A DNA stretch of 64,000 bases from Microlunatus parietis (GCF_013407955.1 NZ_JACCBU010000001.1:3658001-3722000), one strand, 5' to 3'; positions 1 to 8,674 are shown, counted from the first letter of the stretch. Made by a program: numbers and translations. The notes: generated from the sequence alone by a model not told the origin.

Positions 1-636
1 ACGACGGCGGTTCTCCGGGTCGTGCGCGTTCGAGTCCCATTCGAGCTTGGTGCGGTTCAGAGCGCCGGGCCGGTCGGCCAGGAAGCTCTCCCGTACCCCC
101 GGCGCCACGGCCAGCGCCTCGTCCTTGGTCACCTCGTCGACCGAGCCGCCACCAAGATCGACTCCGGGCAGGAACGTCATCTCGCGGGTCGCGCCGGAGA
201 TGCTCAGCAGGGAGGTGGACCGGCCGTAGCCGAACCGCCCGTAGATCAACGACTCCGATGCCCACAGCAGCGCCAGCGGTTCGGTCCCGCGGGCGATCAC
301 GTCCTGGGTCAACTGATGCCGCATCATCTGGGTGAGCAGTCCGCGCCGCCGATAGCCGGGCGCCACCGTCACCACGGTCACCGCCGCCACCGGAACGGAG
401 CCGCCCGGCGTCGTCATCACCCTGGTGCAGGCGCCGGTGGTGGACACCCACCGCCCGTCGACGGTGAACCCGAAGTTCCGCTCCGACTCGATCTGCTCGA
501 CGCCGGGACCCCAGTCCTCGGCGTTGAACGTGTCGTGGAACCCCCGCGAGACGGCCTTGAGATAGTCCTCCCGGGTCTCCTCGGTGACGGTGCGGAGTTC
601 CGGGGTCGCCCGATGCGGCGCAGTACGTGCAGACAT
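1..636 (-). CDS. Eis-like GNAT N-acetyltransferase, C-terminus cut off by window edge
   Basis: The gene starts at ATG 634-636 and runs open to base 1, giving the first 212 residues; the rest lies outside the window. The reading contains VAPGYRRRGLLTQMM, the acetyl-CoA-binding loop of GNAT enzymes, followed by LWASESLIYGRFGYG, which is characteristic of the Eis (enhanced intracellular survival) family. Eis proteins are about 400 residues with two GNAT-like domains and a sterol-carrier-like C-terminal domain, so roughly half is visible. Eis enzymes acetylate amines such as aminoglycosides or lysines; the substrate here cannot be deduced. It is read in the same direction as the fucosidase but lies downstream of it across about 105 bases. 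Confidence 0.9.
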   Translation of the reverse strand, partial: MSARTAPHRATPELRTVTEETREDYLKAVSRGFHDTFNAEDWGPGVEQIESERNFGFTVDGRWVSTTGACTRVMTTPGGSVPVAAVTVVTVAPGYRRRGLLTQMMRHQLTQDVIARGTEPLALLWASESLIYGRFGYGRSTSLLSISGATREMTFLPGVDLGGGSVDEVTKDEALAVAPGVRESFLADRPGALNRTKLEWDSNAHDPENRRR

Positions 637-742
637 GCCGACAGTCAACCCGATGATTCAACCCCCCGCACGCCATTTCCGCAGGCGCGGGTCGGGCGGA
701 TGCGGCGCCCGCGACAGGCACCGCATCCGACACCGGATCGGT

Positions 743-2020
743 CTACTTCAGGAAGATCTCCACGACCGGCACGGCGACGTTCGGCGGCCGTACCGGCAGG
801 GACAGGGTGACCGTGCCCTCGGGTTCGGCGCCGCGGCTGGTGTTCTGCGCCTGCGCCTGCGGATCGGCTTCCTTGAAGAAGATCTCCGAGGCGTCGTGCA
901 GGAACTGGGCATACGCCACCCGTCCGCCGAGCCCGGCCAGGTGGACGTGCTTCAGCGGCCAGGAGAACAGGTGCAGGTAGAGCCGGTCACCGCGCTGCGT
1001 GTAGCGGCAGTCGACCGGCGCGGTGAACTCGGACGGACCCGCCCCGTAGATCGACTTGTCGTGGTACGCCATCCAGTCGCCGATCTCGGCCAGCGAGGCG
1101 CGGGCCCGCGGATCGATCTCGCCGCGGCCGGTCGGGCCGACGTTGAGCAGCAGGTTGCCGCCCTTGGAGACGCCGTCGATCAGCATCTTGATCAACAACT
1201 CGGGCGACTTGTAATCGTCGTTGTCCCGGTCGTAGCCCCAGCTCCCGTTCAGGGTCTGGCAGGCCTCCCAGACCACCGGCTTGCCGTCCTTCATCATCGG
1301 CCCGCTCGGCTGGTACTGCTCCGGCGTGACCAGGTCGCCCGGAATGTCCAGCCGGTCGTTGATCACGATGTTCGGCTGCAGCTCCCGGCAGAGCGCCATC
1401 AGCTTCTCCGAGTCCCAGTCCTCGCGGCCCTTGCCCGGCGCGCCGCCGTTCGGGTGCTCCCGGCCGGGGTAGGAGAAGTCGAAGAACAGGTAGTCGATCT
1501 GGCCGTAGTCGGTGAGCAGTTCGCGGACCTGGCCGTGCAGGTATTCCCGGTAGCGGGCCATGTCGCGGCCCTCGTTCTGCTGCGGGATGTCGTCGTCCTC
1601 GCGGCGCGGGTTGATCACGTCGATCGTGTAGTCGGGGTGATGCCAGTCGATCAGCGAGTGGTAGAAGCCGACCTTCAGCCCGGCCGCGCGCAGCGCCTCG
1701 ACGTAGGGCCGGATCGCGTCCTTGCCGTGCGGAGTGTTGGTGATCTTGTAATCGGTCAGCTTGGAGTCCCAGAGGCAGAAGCCCTCATGGTGCTTCGTGG
1801 TCAGCACGACGTACTTCATGCCGGCTTCCTTGGCTGTCGCCGCCCACTGCTCCGGGTCGTACAGATCGGCCTCGAAGTAGCGCAGGTAGCGCTCGTAGTC
1901 GGCGACCTGGGTCTGCTCGCGGTGCATCACCCACTCGTGCCGCGCCGGCAGCGCGTACAACCCCCAGTGGACGAACATCCCGAACCGGTCGTGAGTGAAC
2001 CATGCGTGGTCCTGCGTCAT
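743..2020 (-). CDS. alpha-L-fucosidase, GH29
   Basis: This 425-residue protein hydrolyses terminal alpha-L-fucosyl residues by retention. It opens with the GH29 signature HDRFGMFVHWGLYALPARHEW and has KYVVLTTKHHEGFCLWDS around residues 69-86 and QIDYLFFDFSYPG around 174-186, where Asp181 is the expected nucleophile. There is no signal peptide, so it probably acts in the cytoplasm on imported oligosaccharides. The length covers the catalytic barrel with only a short C-terminal part. A GAGGAG ribosome site lies 8 bases before the ATG. A palindrome at 2058-2068 resembles one upstream of the sugar importer at 7381, suggesting common control. Sibling specificities (alpha-1,3/1,4 versus broad) cannot be told apart. 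Confidence 0.93.
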   Translation of the reverse strand: MTQDHAWFTHDRFGMFVHWGLYALPARHEWVMHREQTQVADYERYLRYFEADLYDPEQWAATAKEAGMKYVVLTTKHHEGFCLWDSKLTDYKITNTPHGKDAIRPYVEALRAAGLKVGFYHSLIDWHHPDYTIDVINPRREDDDIPQQNEGRDMARYREYLHGQVRELLTDYGQIDYLFFDFSYPGREHPNGGAPGKGREDWDSEKLMALCRELQPNIVINDRLDIPGDLVTPEQYQPSGPMMKDGKPVVWEACQTLNGSWGYDRDNDDYKSPELLIKMLIDGVSKGGNLLLNVGPTGRGEIDPRARASLAEIGDWMAYHDKSIYGAGPSEFTAPVDCRYTQRGDRLYLHLFSWPLKHVHLAGLGGRVAYAQFLHDASEIFFKEADPQAQAQNTSRGAEPEGTVTLSLPVRPPNVAVPVVEIFLK

Positions 2021-2057
2021 CGCCTACGCTCCTCGAAATTCATCTGATGATTGGTCC

Positions 2058-2068
2058 TGATTCAATCA
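2058..2068. promoter_or_regulatory. candidate operator upstream of the fucosidase
   Basis: An 11-base palindrome, TGATTCAATCA, lies 38 bases before the fucosidase start. It shares the core GATTsAATC with the palindrome CGATTGAATCG at 7405-7415 before the sugar importer. A shared repressor site is inferred. The rest of the 2021-2319 divergent region shows no gene or clear promoter. Confidence 0.45.
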
Positions 2069-2319
2069 AGGATTGCCTCGATACGCCAGTAGTTCCGGGC
2101 CTGGATTTGAATTCGTCGGACACGGCTCCGCCCATACTGGAACGGTTGTGCCGATCTGTTGACGGCCACTTAGGCCCGGGTTACCTTCAGTCGACGCTCC
2201 GTCGTTCGCACGTCATGCAACCGATGGCAAGCGTCAAGGCTGTGGAAACTTCGATCGAGCACTGTCGCCCTGTCACAGCGCGCAGCTGCGTCGTTCATCA
2301 CTGAGGGGGAAAGTCGATC

Positions 2320-3282
2320 ATGAAAGCGCGTACCGTTCTTGCGTTGGCCTCGTTGGCCGGCGTCGCACTGGCCGGAGCCGTCACCACGACGGCCTCTGCC
2401 GATCTCGTCACCCGTTGCATCGGCACCGGCGGCGCGGTGACCGTGCCCGGCGACCTGGTCGTCCCGGCCGGCAAGTCCTGTGTCCTCGAGGGCACCACGG
2501 TGGAAGGAAAGGTGACCGTCCAGGCCGGGGCAGATCTGGTCGTCACCGACGGCGTCTTCAAGGGCGCCGTCGTGGTGGTCGAGGACGGCTACCTCGACGC
2601 CTACAACACGACGGTGGCCGGCAAGGTCACCAGCCGCGGCGGCTACGGGGTCACCTTCGGTGCCTCCACGCTGTCGGCCGGCTACGCGGGACAGCCGCCC
2701 AGCGACGAGACGATCGTCCCGTTCGTGTACTTCGAGGACAGCAAGATCACCAAGAACGTGCAGTCCGCCTCCGGTGAGCTGTACGTCGGCGGCAGCAGCG
2801 TCGCCGGTTCGGTGTCCGGCGCCGGCACCGTGTACGCCGACGTGATCGACTCCACCCTCACCGGCGGTCTGACCGTCACCGGCAATGTCGACGGCTCGGT
2901 CGTCTGCGGCAGCGAGATCGACGGCGCGGCCTCGTTCGACGGCAACGGCACGGTCCAGGTCGGCGGCGGCAGCCTGATCGACGACTGCTCCGACGTGAAC
3001 TACTTCGGCGGCAACGTCACCATCGCCAACAACAACGGCGGCGTCGCGGTGATCGGCAACATCATCCGCGGAAATCTCGGTGGCGAGGGCAACGACCCGG
3101 CTCCGGTCGGTTCGGACAACCGGGTCCGCGGTGCGCTGTCCGGCCAGTTCGTCGACCTGCAGCCCCCGGCGATGGCTCGCCGGGCGGCTCCGGAGGATCG
3201 GCTGGTCGAGCTGAAGGGCAAGGTCGCCGAGCGCAAGGCGGCCGCGGTCAGCGAGGGACAGGACGCCGGCAAGGCCTTCTGA
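2320..3282 (+). CDS. exported protein, probable beta-helix or polymer-forming fold, function unknown
   Basis: The 320-residue product starts with a Sec signal peptide (Lys/Arg start, hydrophobic residues 6-20, likely cleavage after TTTASA, residue 27). The mature part is built of short repeating strands rich in V, G, T, D and N, such as GKVTVQAGADLVVTDG and GSVSGAGTVYADVIDST, which is typical of right-handed beta-helices and bactofilin-like folds. Four cysteines near residues 33, 47 and in VVCGSE and DDCSD could form disulfides. The last 45 residues are charged and likely helical. A GAGGGGGAAAG ribosome site precedes ATG 2320 and a strong terminator follows the stop, so it is a monocistronic secreted protein. 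No enzymatic motif is visible. Confidence 0.8.
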   Translation: MKARTVLALASLAGVALAGAVTTTASADLVTRCIGTGGAVTVPGDLVVPAGKSCVLEGTTVEGKVTVQAGADLVVTDGVFKGAVVVVEDGYLDAYNTTVAGKVTSRGGYGVTFGASTLSAGYAGQPPSDETIVPFVYFEDSKITKNVQSASGELYVGGSSVAGSVSGAGTVYADVIDSTLTGGLTVTGNVDGSVVCGSEIDGAASFDGNGTVQVGGGSLIDDCSDVNYFGGNVTIANNNGGVAVIGNIIRGNLGGEGNDPAPVGSDNRVRGALSGQFVDLQPPAMARRAAPEDRLVELKGKVAERKAAAVSEGQDAGKAF

Positions 3283-3317
3283 TCCTTCGTCACTGACAAG
3301 GGCTCCGTAACACCAGA

Positions 3318-3362
3318 GATCCCCTGCGCCACGGTCCGTCCTGGCGCAGGGGATCCTTTTCT
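3318..3362 (+). terminator. intrinsic terminator after the exported beta-helix protein
   Basis: A perfect 14-base stem (3318-3331 with 3342-3355) closes a 10-base loop and is followed by CTTTTCT. It ends transcription from the plus strand before the convergent vapC stop at 3371. The stem may also serve the opposite strand, though no U-run is seen there. Confidence 0.9.
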
Positions 3363-3370
3363 GATCTTGA

Positions 3371-3787
3371 TCAAACGTCTCTATCCACAAGATCAACATC
3401 CGTCTGTGGAAAGTCGTCGCCGAGACAGAGCAGCGGCTCGCCGGCCAGCCGGGCGACCGCGTAGGTGAGGCAGTCACCGAAGTTCAACCCGGCCGGATGG
3501 CGGCCCTTTCCGTAGCGGGCGAACGCGTCGACGGCAACGGTCCAGTGCCGATCGTCGATCGGGACGACCTCGACGCCCGCTTCCTCGACGAACCTTGCCA
3601 ACAAGGTCTTTCCGGGCAGCCCGATCCTCGCCACCAGGACGATCCCCGTCTCGACCAGGGTCGCTGCACCGATCCGGATCCTCGACGCGGCAGCCAGTCT
3701 GTCGATCAACGCCCGGCCGGTGGGCTCGGCGGTCAGCACCGCGATCAAGGCCGACGAGTCCACCACGATCGCTGAGGACGAGGTCAC
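3371..3787 (-). CDS. vapC: VapC-type PIN-domain ribonuclease toxin
   Basis: The 138-residue protein has the PIN-domain acidic residues at expected places: Asp10 in VVDSSALI, Glu46 in LVETGIV, Asp105 in NFGDCLTYAVA and the terminal GDDFPQTDV stretch (Asp124/125, Asp130). VapC toxins are Mg-dependent RNases held inactive by VapB. The GTG start overlaps the upstream vapB stop as GTGA, so translation is coupled. The length is standard. It lies convergent to the terminator at 3318-3362. Confidence 0.92.
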   Translation of the reverse strand: MTSSSAIVVDSSALIAVLTAEPTGRALIDRLAAASRIRIGAATLVETGIVLVARIGLPGKTLLARFVEEAGVEVVPIDDRHWTVAVDAFARYGKGRHPAGLNFGDCLTYAVARLAGEPLLCLGDDFPQTDVDLVDRDV

Positions 3788-4056
3788 ACGCCCTCAGCCC
3801 CGATCCCGAGCAGTTCCTCCCGCTCGGATTTCGTGATCGCCACACCGCGGACCTCGACGGGAAGCTGCGGCCAGGCCTCATCGACCAGGAACCGCCTCAG
3901 CCGATCTGCCCGCGCCCCGTGTTGATGCTCCCGCAGCACCCGCTCGAGTCGCTCCTCGAGCGCGCTGCGGATCGCCCCCGTCTTCGTGTCCGAGGTGAGC
4001 CGGGCGAGCTCGGCAGCCAGCGCCTCGGTCCTGGCGTCCTTGATGTTCAGTGCCAT
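3784..4056 (-). CDS. vapB: VapB-type antitoxin
   Basis: The start is ATG 4054-4056, giving 90 residues. The N-terminus MALNIKDARTEALAAELARL matches the Rv0623/PSK-type VapB ribbon-helix-helix family, which binds DNA with the N-terminal part and VapC with the C-terminal part. No good Shine-Dalgarno is seen; TACCCT lies 8 bases before ATG, so a leaderless message is possible. The gene sits only 32 bases after the importer permease stop on the same strand, so read-through from the sugar operon could also express it. It overlaps vapC by four bases. Confidence 0.88.
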   Translation of the reverse strand: MALNIKDARTEALAAELARLTSDTKTGAIRSALEERLERVLREHQHGARADRLRRFLVDEAWPQLPVEVRGVAITKSEREELLGIGAEGV

Positions 4057-4088
4057 GGTGTAAGGGTAGCTCAGATGGTGTAGTTCTG

Positions 4089-5012
4089 CTATCCCTTGAC
4101 CCCAGTCAGCGTGATGCCCTGGATGAACGTCCGCTGCGCGATGAAGAACAGGATGATCACCGGCAGGATGGCGAGGGTGCTGACCGCCATCAGTGGGCCG
4201 TATTCCGAGGCGTACTCCCCCCTGAAGAAGCTCAGCCCGAGCGAGATCGTGTACAGGTTCGGGTCGGTCAGGTAGATCAGCGGGCCGAGGAAGTCGTTCC
4301 AGGAGGCGAGGAACTGGAACAGCCCGACGGCCACCAGCGCCGGTTTGATCAACGGCAGGATCACCCGGATGAAGATCTGCCACTCGTTCGCGCCGTCGAT
4401 CCGCGCACTCTCCGACAGTTCCTTCGGCAACGAGCGGAGGAACTGTCGGAGCAGGAAGATGTAGACGGGTACTCCGAGGCAGTGCGGGATGATCAACGGT
4501 GCCCAGGTGTTCGTCAGGTTGAAGGTACGGAAGATCTCGAAGGCCGGGAACATCGTCACGTAGAACGGGATCATCATCGTCGCCAGGATGATCACGAACA
4601 GGACGTTCCGACCGGGCCACTCGATCCTGGCCAGTCCGTACCCGACCATGGCCGAGGAGAACACGGCGCCGATCACCGACAGCACGGAGATGACCGCGGT
4701 GTTGAAGAAGTACTGCCCCAGCGGGAACAGCAAGGCCGCCTGAACGAAGTTGTCGAAGGTGATCTCGTCGGGGAACCAGACGATCGGGCTCGCATTGATG
4801 TCGGCCGCGGTCTTGAACGCCCCGGTGACCATCCAGAACAGCGGCACGATGAACATGATCGAAAGTCCGATCAGTACCGCGTGCTTGGCCAGACCCAGCA
4901 GCAGGCGTGGAACCAGCGGCCGGTGTCGCTGAACGATCCTGCGCGGTTCGATATCGGCCAGGGTTTTGGTCGGCCCTCCGACCAGGGATGCATCGGTCGC
5001 TGTATCGGCCAT
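4089..5012 (-). CDS. sugar ABC transporter permease, MalG/GanQ type
   Basis: This 307-residue inner-membrane protein has about six hydrophobic segments (first at 30-50, LGLAKHAVLIGLSIMFIVPL) and the EAA loop SESARIDGANEWQIFIRVILP near residues 200-220, which contacts the ATPase. It is the second permease of a CUT1 importer, as shown by its place after a MalF-type gene (two bases apart) and a solute-binding lipoprotein. No ATPase gene is in the cluster; in actinobacteria a shared MsiK-like ATPase usually serves such importers. The substrate is unknown; the operator shared with the fucosidase hints at fucosylated sugars. Confidence 0.93.
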   Translation of the reverse strand: MADTATDASLVGGPTKTLADIEPRRIVQRHRPLVPRLLLGLAKHAVLIGLSIMFIVPLFWMVTGAFKTAADINASPIVWFPDEITFDNFVQAALLFPLGQYFFNTAVISVLSVIGAVFSSAMVGYGLARIEWPGRNVLFVIILATMMIPFYVTMFPAFEIFRTFNLTNTWAPLIIPHCLGVPVYIFLLRQFLRSLPKELSESARIDGANEWQIFIRVILPLIKPALVAVGLFQFLASWNDFLGPLIYLTDPNLYTISLGLSFFRGEYASEYGPLMAVSTLAILPVIILFFIAQRTFIQGITLTGVKG

Positions 5013-5014
5013 GA

Positions 5015-5947
5015 TCAGCTCCCCCCGTAGTAGACCCTGCGGCCGACCGTCCGGAAGACGATCACGGCGCAGGTTGCGGACAGTATGAACAGGACCAACG
5101 CGAACGCGCTGGCGTAGCCGACCTTGAAGAACGCGAAGAGATTCTGATAGAGGTACAGGCCCGCGACCATGGTCGAGCCGGCCGGGCGTCCGTCACCGCT
5201 GGTGATCACGAAAACCTCGGTGAAGTACTGGAATCCGGCGATCAATCCGGTGACCAGTGCGAACAACAGGTGCGGCGACATGAAGGGCAGCGTCACATGC
5301 CGGAACCGGGAGAGCACTCCGGCGCCGTCAATCTTCGCCTGCTCGTACAGTTCGACCGGAACGTCCTGGACCCCGGCGAGCATGATCACCATCAGGTTGC
5401 CGACTCCCCACACGGCGATGATGATCAACGCCGGCTTGGCCCAGGCGGGATCGGTCAGCCAGGACGGCCCGGTGATCCCGACGAGACCGAGCATCGAGTT
5501 CACGATCCCGTATTGCGGGCTGAAGACGTAGTACCAGACGACCGCGGTGGCGACCAGCGGAACGATGCTCGGGACGAAGAAGAGCACCCGGTAGATCGAA
5601 CGGCCGTGGACATTGAGATTGAGCAACAGGGCCAAGCCCATGGCGACAACGATTCCCAGGGGCACCGACCAGGCCAAGATGTACACGGTGTTGCCCAGCG
5701 AGCGCCAGAACATGGCGTCGGTGAACAGGTCCGCATAGTTGTCGAAGCCGAGGAACCGGCCCGGCGTCAGCATGGTCGCCGAGGTGAAGCTCGCCTGAAT
5801 GGTCCTGATCACCGGGTACGCGGTGAAGATCAACAGGCCGGCGATCGCCGGTGAACAGAACAACAGGCCCCATTTGATGTTGCTCTTGGTGCGACGGGAG
5901 AACTTCGTTCGTCCGAGGCCTGGCACGGTACGGTCAATCGTCGTCAT
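5015..5947 (-). CDS. sugar ABC transporter permease, MalF/UgpA type
   Basis: The 310-residue protein has six predicted membrane segments starting at KWGLLFCSPAIAGLLIFTAYP (residues 26-46), a periplasm-facing loop typical of MalF-like subunits, and the EAA loop YEQAKIDGAGVLSRFRHVTLP. It forms the heterodimeric channel with the permease at 4089-5012. It lies 6 bases downstream of the binding-protein stop, so the three genes form one operon transcribed leftwards from near 7440. Confidence 0.93.
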   Translation of the reverse strand: MTTIDRTVPGLGRTKFSRRTKSNIKWGLLFCSPAIAGLLIFTAYPVIRTIQASFTSATMLTPGRFLGFDNYADLFTDAMFWRSLGNTVYILAWSVPLGIVVAMGLALLLNLNVHGRSIYRVLFFVPSIVPLVATAVVWYYVFSPQYGIVNSMLGLVGITGPSWLTDPAWAKPALIIIAVWGVGNLMVIMLAGVQDVPVELYEQAKIDGAGVLSRFRHVTLPFMSPHLLFALVTGLIAGFQYFTEVFVITSGDGRPAGSTMVAGLYLYQNLFAFFKVGYASAFALVLFILSATCAVIVFRTVGRRVYYGGS

Positions 5948-5953
5948 CGATGA

Positions 5954-7381
5954 TCACCCAACCCGATCGAATCGTGCTGCTTCGCGCAGACTCAGGTTCT
6001 TGATCTGGGTCAGCGCCTCCTTCGGACTGAGCTGCCCGTAGACCGCGGCCTGAACCATGGTTTCCATCTGCTGGTGGTGGAACTCGCTGACCGTGACCAG
6101 CGGACGGGTGTGTTCCATCTTGCGCAGCGTCTCGTGATAGACACCCGCGTCGGGATCAGCCGCGATCTCCTCGTTGACTGGTGCCTTGGCATAGCCGACC
6201 GGAAAGCCGATGTTGTCCCACTGTGCCTTCGTTCCCTCGTCGGAGATCGAGAACCACTTGACGAACTCCCACGCTGCGTCGGCTTGGGGGGCGGTCCGCG
6301 GGATGAAGCAGGACCAGCCGCCGAGCCAGGCACCTTCACCCGGTCGGCTGGCGCCGGGCGGTTGATACGGCAGCAGCGTGGCACCGATGTCGAGATCCGG
6401 GTAGAGCTCCTTGATCTGGACGAGGTTCGGCGTCACCAGGCAGGTCATGCCGATCTTGCCGGTGGAGAACGGGTGGATCTGCAGCGACGGCGGAGCGATG
6501 TTGACCGCCGCCTGGGCACCGCCGACGCCCTGGGCGGACTTGGTCATCCATTCCAGCGCCCGGATGTTCGGCTCGTCATCCGTCGTGACGTCGTTGGTAC
6601 CCGTGTTCCAGAACTTCCCGCCGAAGGAGTATCCCCAGGTGAGCATCGAGTTCGCGGCGCCGTACTGGTTCCACGGCAAGATGCCGACCTGGACTGCCTG
6701 CCCTCGCTCGACCCTGTTGATCTCGGCGGCCATCAGATCGATCTCGTCGATGGTGGTCGGCGGGCGTTCCGGGTCCAGGCCGCACTCGGCGAACAGTCCC
6801 TTGTTCCAGAAGAACGGGAAGTTGGCGTCGGCGTCCCACTGCACACTCCAGACCCGGTCCTGGTAGGCCATGCTGGCAGCGCAGACCGGGAAGAAATCCT
6901 CCAAGCGGATGCCATCGCGCTCGAAGTAGGGCGTCAGATCCTTCATCAACCGGAGCTTCGTCCAACTCGGCGCCAGCGCCGCGTCACAGAAGCCGATGTC
7001 GGGCGCCTGGTTTCCGGCGATCGCGGTGAACAGCTTCTGCTGGATGGTGCTGCCGCCGCCCGGCGTCGGACCGAAGGTCACCCGGACCGCGATCTCGTCC
7101 TGCGACTCCTCGAACAACCGGGCACACTCGACCAAGCCGGCGCCCGTCGTCGATCCCCAGATGTTGTAGATCTCGATCGTCGTCTTCCGCCCAGGAGCCG
7201 GTTCCTTGTTCGGACGGACCTTCATTGCGTCGCGCCCCGAACTGACCACCGTGCAGCCGGCGCCCGCGCCGACGGCGAGGCCGGCGGTGAGCAGGCCTCC
7301 CGCCCGGAGCAACGAGCGCCGGGACAGCGATGGTCGTTCGGTCGAACCCCGATCCGGGTTGGCAGCATCGGTCACCGGCAC
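5954..7381 (-). CDS. ABC sugar-binding lipoprotein (Tat-dependent)
   Basis: The 475-residue protein starts at GTG 7379-7381. Its N-terminus has a twin-arginine motif, SRRSLLRAGG (residues 20-29), and a lipobox with Cys43 in GAGAGC, so it should be exported folded and lipid-anchored. The body is a family 1 extracellular solute-binding protein: TTIEIYNIWGSTTGAG near 68-83, PDIGFCDAALAPSW, and a C-terminal region with AWEFVKWFSISDEGTKAQW. Another in-frame GTG two codons later is possible. It heads the importer operon, below the palindromes at 7405-7436. Confidence 0.93.
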   Translation of the reverse strand: MPVTDAANPDRGSTERPSLSRRSLLRAGGLLTAGLAVGAGAGCTVVSSGRDAMKVRPNKEPAPGRKTTIEIYNIWGSTTGAGLVECARLFEESQDEIAVRVTFGPTPGGGSTIQQKLFTAIAGNQAPDIGFCDAALAPSWTKLRLMKDLTPYFERDGIRLEDFFPVCAASMAYQDRVWSVQWDADANFPFFWNKGLFAECGLDPERPPTTIDEIDLMAAEINRVERGQAVQVGILPWNQYGAANSMLTWGYSFGGKFWNTGTNDVTTDDEPNIRALEWMTKSAQGVGGAQAAVNIAPPSLQIHPFSTGKIGMTCLVTPNLVQIKELYPDLDIGATLLPYQPPGASRPGEGAWLGGWSCFIPRTAPQADAAWEFVKWFSISDEGTKAQWDNIGFPVGYAKAPVNEEIAADPDAGVYHETLRKMEHTRPLVTVSEFHHQQMETMVQAAVYGQLSPKEALTQIKNLSLREAARFDRVG

Positions 7382-7404
7382 GCACCCCCTCGTACGTCGA
7401 TCCG

Positions 7405-7436
7405 CGATTGAATCGTTTTGATCGTGGATTCAAAAC
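7405..7436. promoter_or_regulatory. candidate operators upstream of the sugar importer operon
   Basis: Two adjoining palindromes lie 24-55 bases before the GTG start: CGATTGAATCG (7405-7415), sharing GATTsAATC with the site before the fucosidase, and GTTTTGA-N8-TCAAAAC (7415-7436). A longer pair, TTGAATC-N12-GATTCAA, overlaps both. Their position over the likely promoter suggests repression; the regulator is not encoded nearby. Confidence 0.5.
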
Positions 7437-7524
7437 ACTAGGCCAGAGCCTCTCGGGCGGTCAATAGCCTGCTTCCGGACCTTCGCCGGGTGGTCCGCTG
7501 ATACCTTTCAGCGACCGACGGGGG

Positions 7525-8661
7525 TCAGCGGGCGAACGGGGCGCCGAGCGCGGTGAACGTCGCGTGCTCGTACGCGGCCCGGCGAACCCAGCCGTCGATG
7601 CCGGGGATCATCATCCGCTGCTCGCCGTCGGCCTCGACCCGTTCGGTCGCCGACGGAGCCAGCGGGCGCGGCTCACCGGCCGCGACCGCGTCGACCACCC
7701 GCATGAAGCCGCCGGTGTCGATCAGCGGACAGAGCAGCGGCTCGCCGGTCGCCCGGTGCGCGAGCAGGTTGTCCAGCAGACTGGTCCGCTCGTACGTCAG
7801 CGTCTCGGCCGGCGCACCGGTCAGGTCGGCGGCCGGGCGCAGCTCGACGAGATCCTGGGTGTAGAAGAACCGGGCCGCCTGCTCGGTGCCGACCACCTCG
7901 ACGTACGGCGCCTCCTGCGACTGCTCCGCGCAGAGGGTCAGGCCCAGCGTGACCCGGGTCCCGTCGTTGGTCACGACCCGGACCACCGAGGTGTCGTCCG
8001 ACTCGATCGCGTTGGCGCGGAACAGGTCCACCTCGACCTCGGCCAGGTCGTCCGCCCGCTGGGCGCGGGCCAGCCGCAGCGCGGCCGAGGTCGCATGCGC
8101 CAGCGGATTCGTGATCACGCCGTCCATCACCGGCACACCGTCGATCACCCGGCGGCCGGCCCAGGCGGAACGCCGCCAGTAGCTGAAGGTGCGGAGCCAG
8201 ACGCCGACCCCGGAGATGCCGACCAGCTCGCCGAGCCGGCCCGAGTCGATCATGGTGTCGAGCGCCGGGAACGCCGCCGAACCCAGGCTCTGGAAGCCGA
8301 TCTGGACCACCCGGCCGGTCTCGGCGGCGACCGCGAGCAGCCGGTCGAACTGGTCCAGGGTGGCGACCGGCGGCTTCTCCAGCAGCACGTCCGCACCGGA
8401 GCGCAGGGCCGCCTCGGCGAACGGCAGGTGGGTGTGGATCGGTGTCGCGATGGTGACGATCTCGGGCCGGGTCCGGTCGAGCAGCTCGGCCACGTCGGTG
8501 AAGACCGGCACCCTGGGATCGAGCCGGCCACTGTCGTCCGGCTTCGTGTCGCAGACGCCGACCAGGTCGATCTTGTCGAGCCGTTCGGTGGCCGCCCGAA
8601 GATGGGACGCCCCGTACCCGTGAATTCCGACGACCGCGAGCCGCGGCAACCCCTCCGCCAT
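7525..8661 (-). CDS. Gfo/Idh/MocA-family NAD(P)-dependent oxidoreductase
   Basis: The 378-residue protein begins MAEGLPRLAVVGIHGYGASHLRA, a Rossmann GxGxxG-like turn (GIHGYGASH), and has VLLEKPPVATLDQFDRLL near residues 94-111, the EKP motif whose Lys is catalytic in this family. The rest is the alpha/beta substrate-binding domain with ITNPLAHATSAALRL, whose His is often in the active site. These enzymes oxidise sugars, inositols or uronates. It lies upstream of the importer operon on the same strand, but the 143-base gap with operators suggests a separate transcript. Substrate unknown. Confidence 0.88.
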   Translation of the reverse strand: MAEGLPRLAVVGIHGYGASHLRAATERLDKIDLVGVCDTKPDDSGRLDPRVPVFTDVAELLDRTRPEIVTIATPIHTHLPFAEAALRSGADVLLEKPPVATLDQFDRLLAVAAETGRVVQIGFQSLGSAAFPALDTMIDSGRLGELVGISGVGVWLRTFSYWRRSAWAGRRVIDGVPVMDGVITNPLAHATSAALRLARAQRADDLAEVEVDLFRANAIESDDTSVVRVVTNDGTRVTLGLTLCAEQSQEAPYVEVVGTEQAARFFYTQDLVELRPAADLTGAPAETLTYERTSLLDNLLAHRATGEPLLCPLIDTGGFMRVVDAVAAGEPRPLAPSATERVEADGEQRMMIPGIDGWVRRAAYEHATFTALGAPFAR

Positions 8662-8674
8662 GGCCCGTACTCTC

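Noticed and set aside
22..2047. Long plus-strand open frames over the Eis and fucosidase genes
   Set aside because: They are antisense shadows produced by high GC; the minus-strand frames carry family motifs.
2002..2304. 100-codon plus-strand frame before the exported protein
   Set aside because: No motif, no ribosome site, and it overlaps the fucosidase start and its operator.
7485..7505. CGGACC/GGTCCG hairpin after the Gfo/Idh/MocA gene as terminator
   Set aside because: Only six pairs and no U-run on the minus strand.
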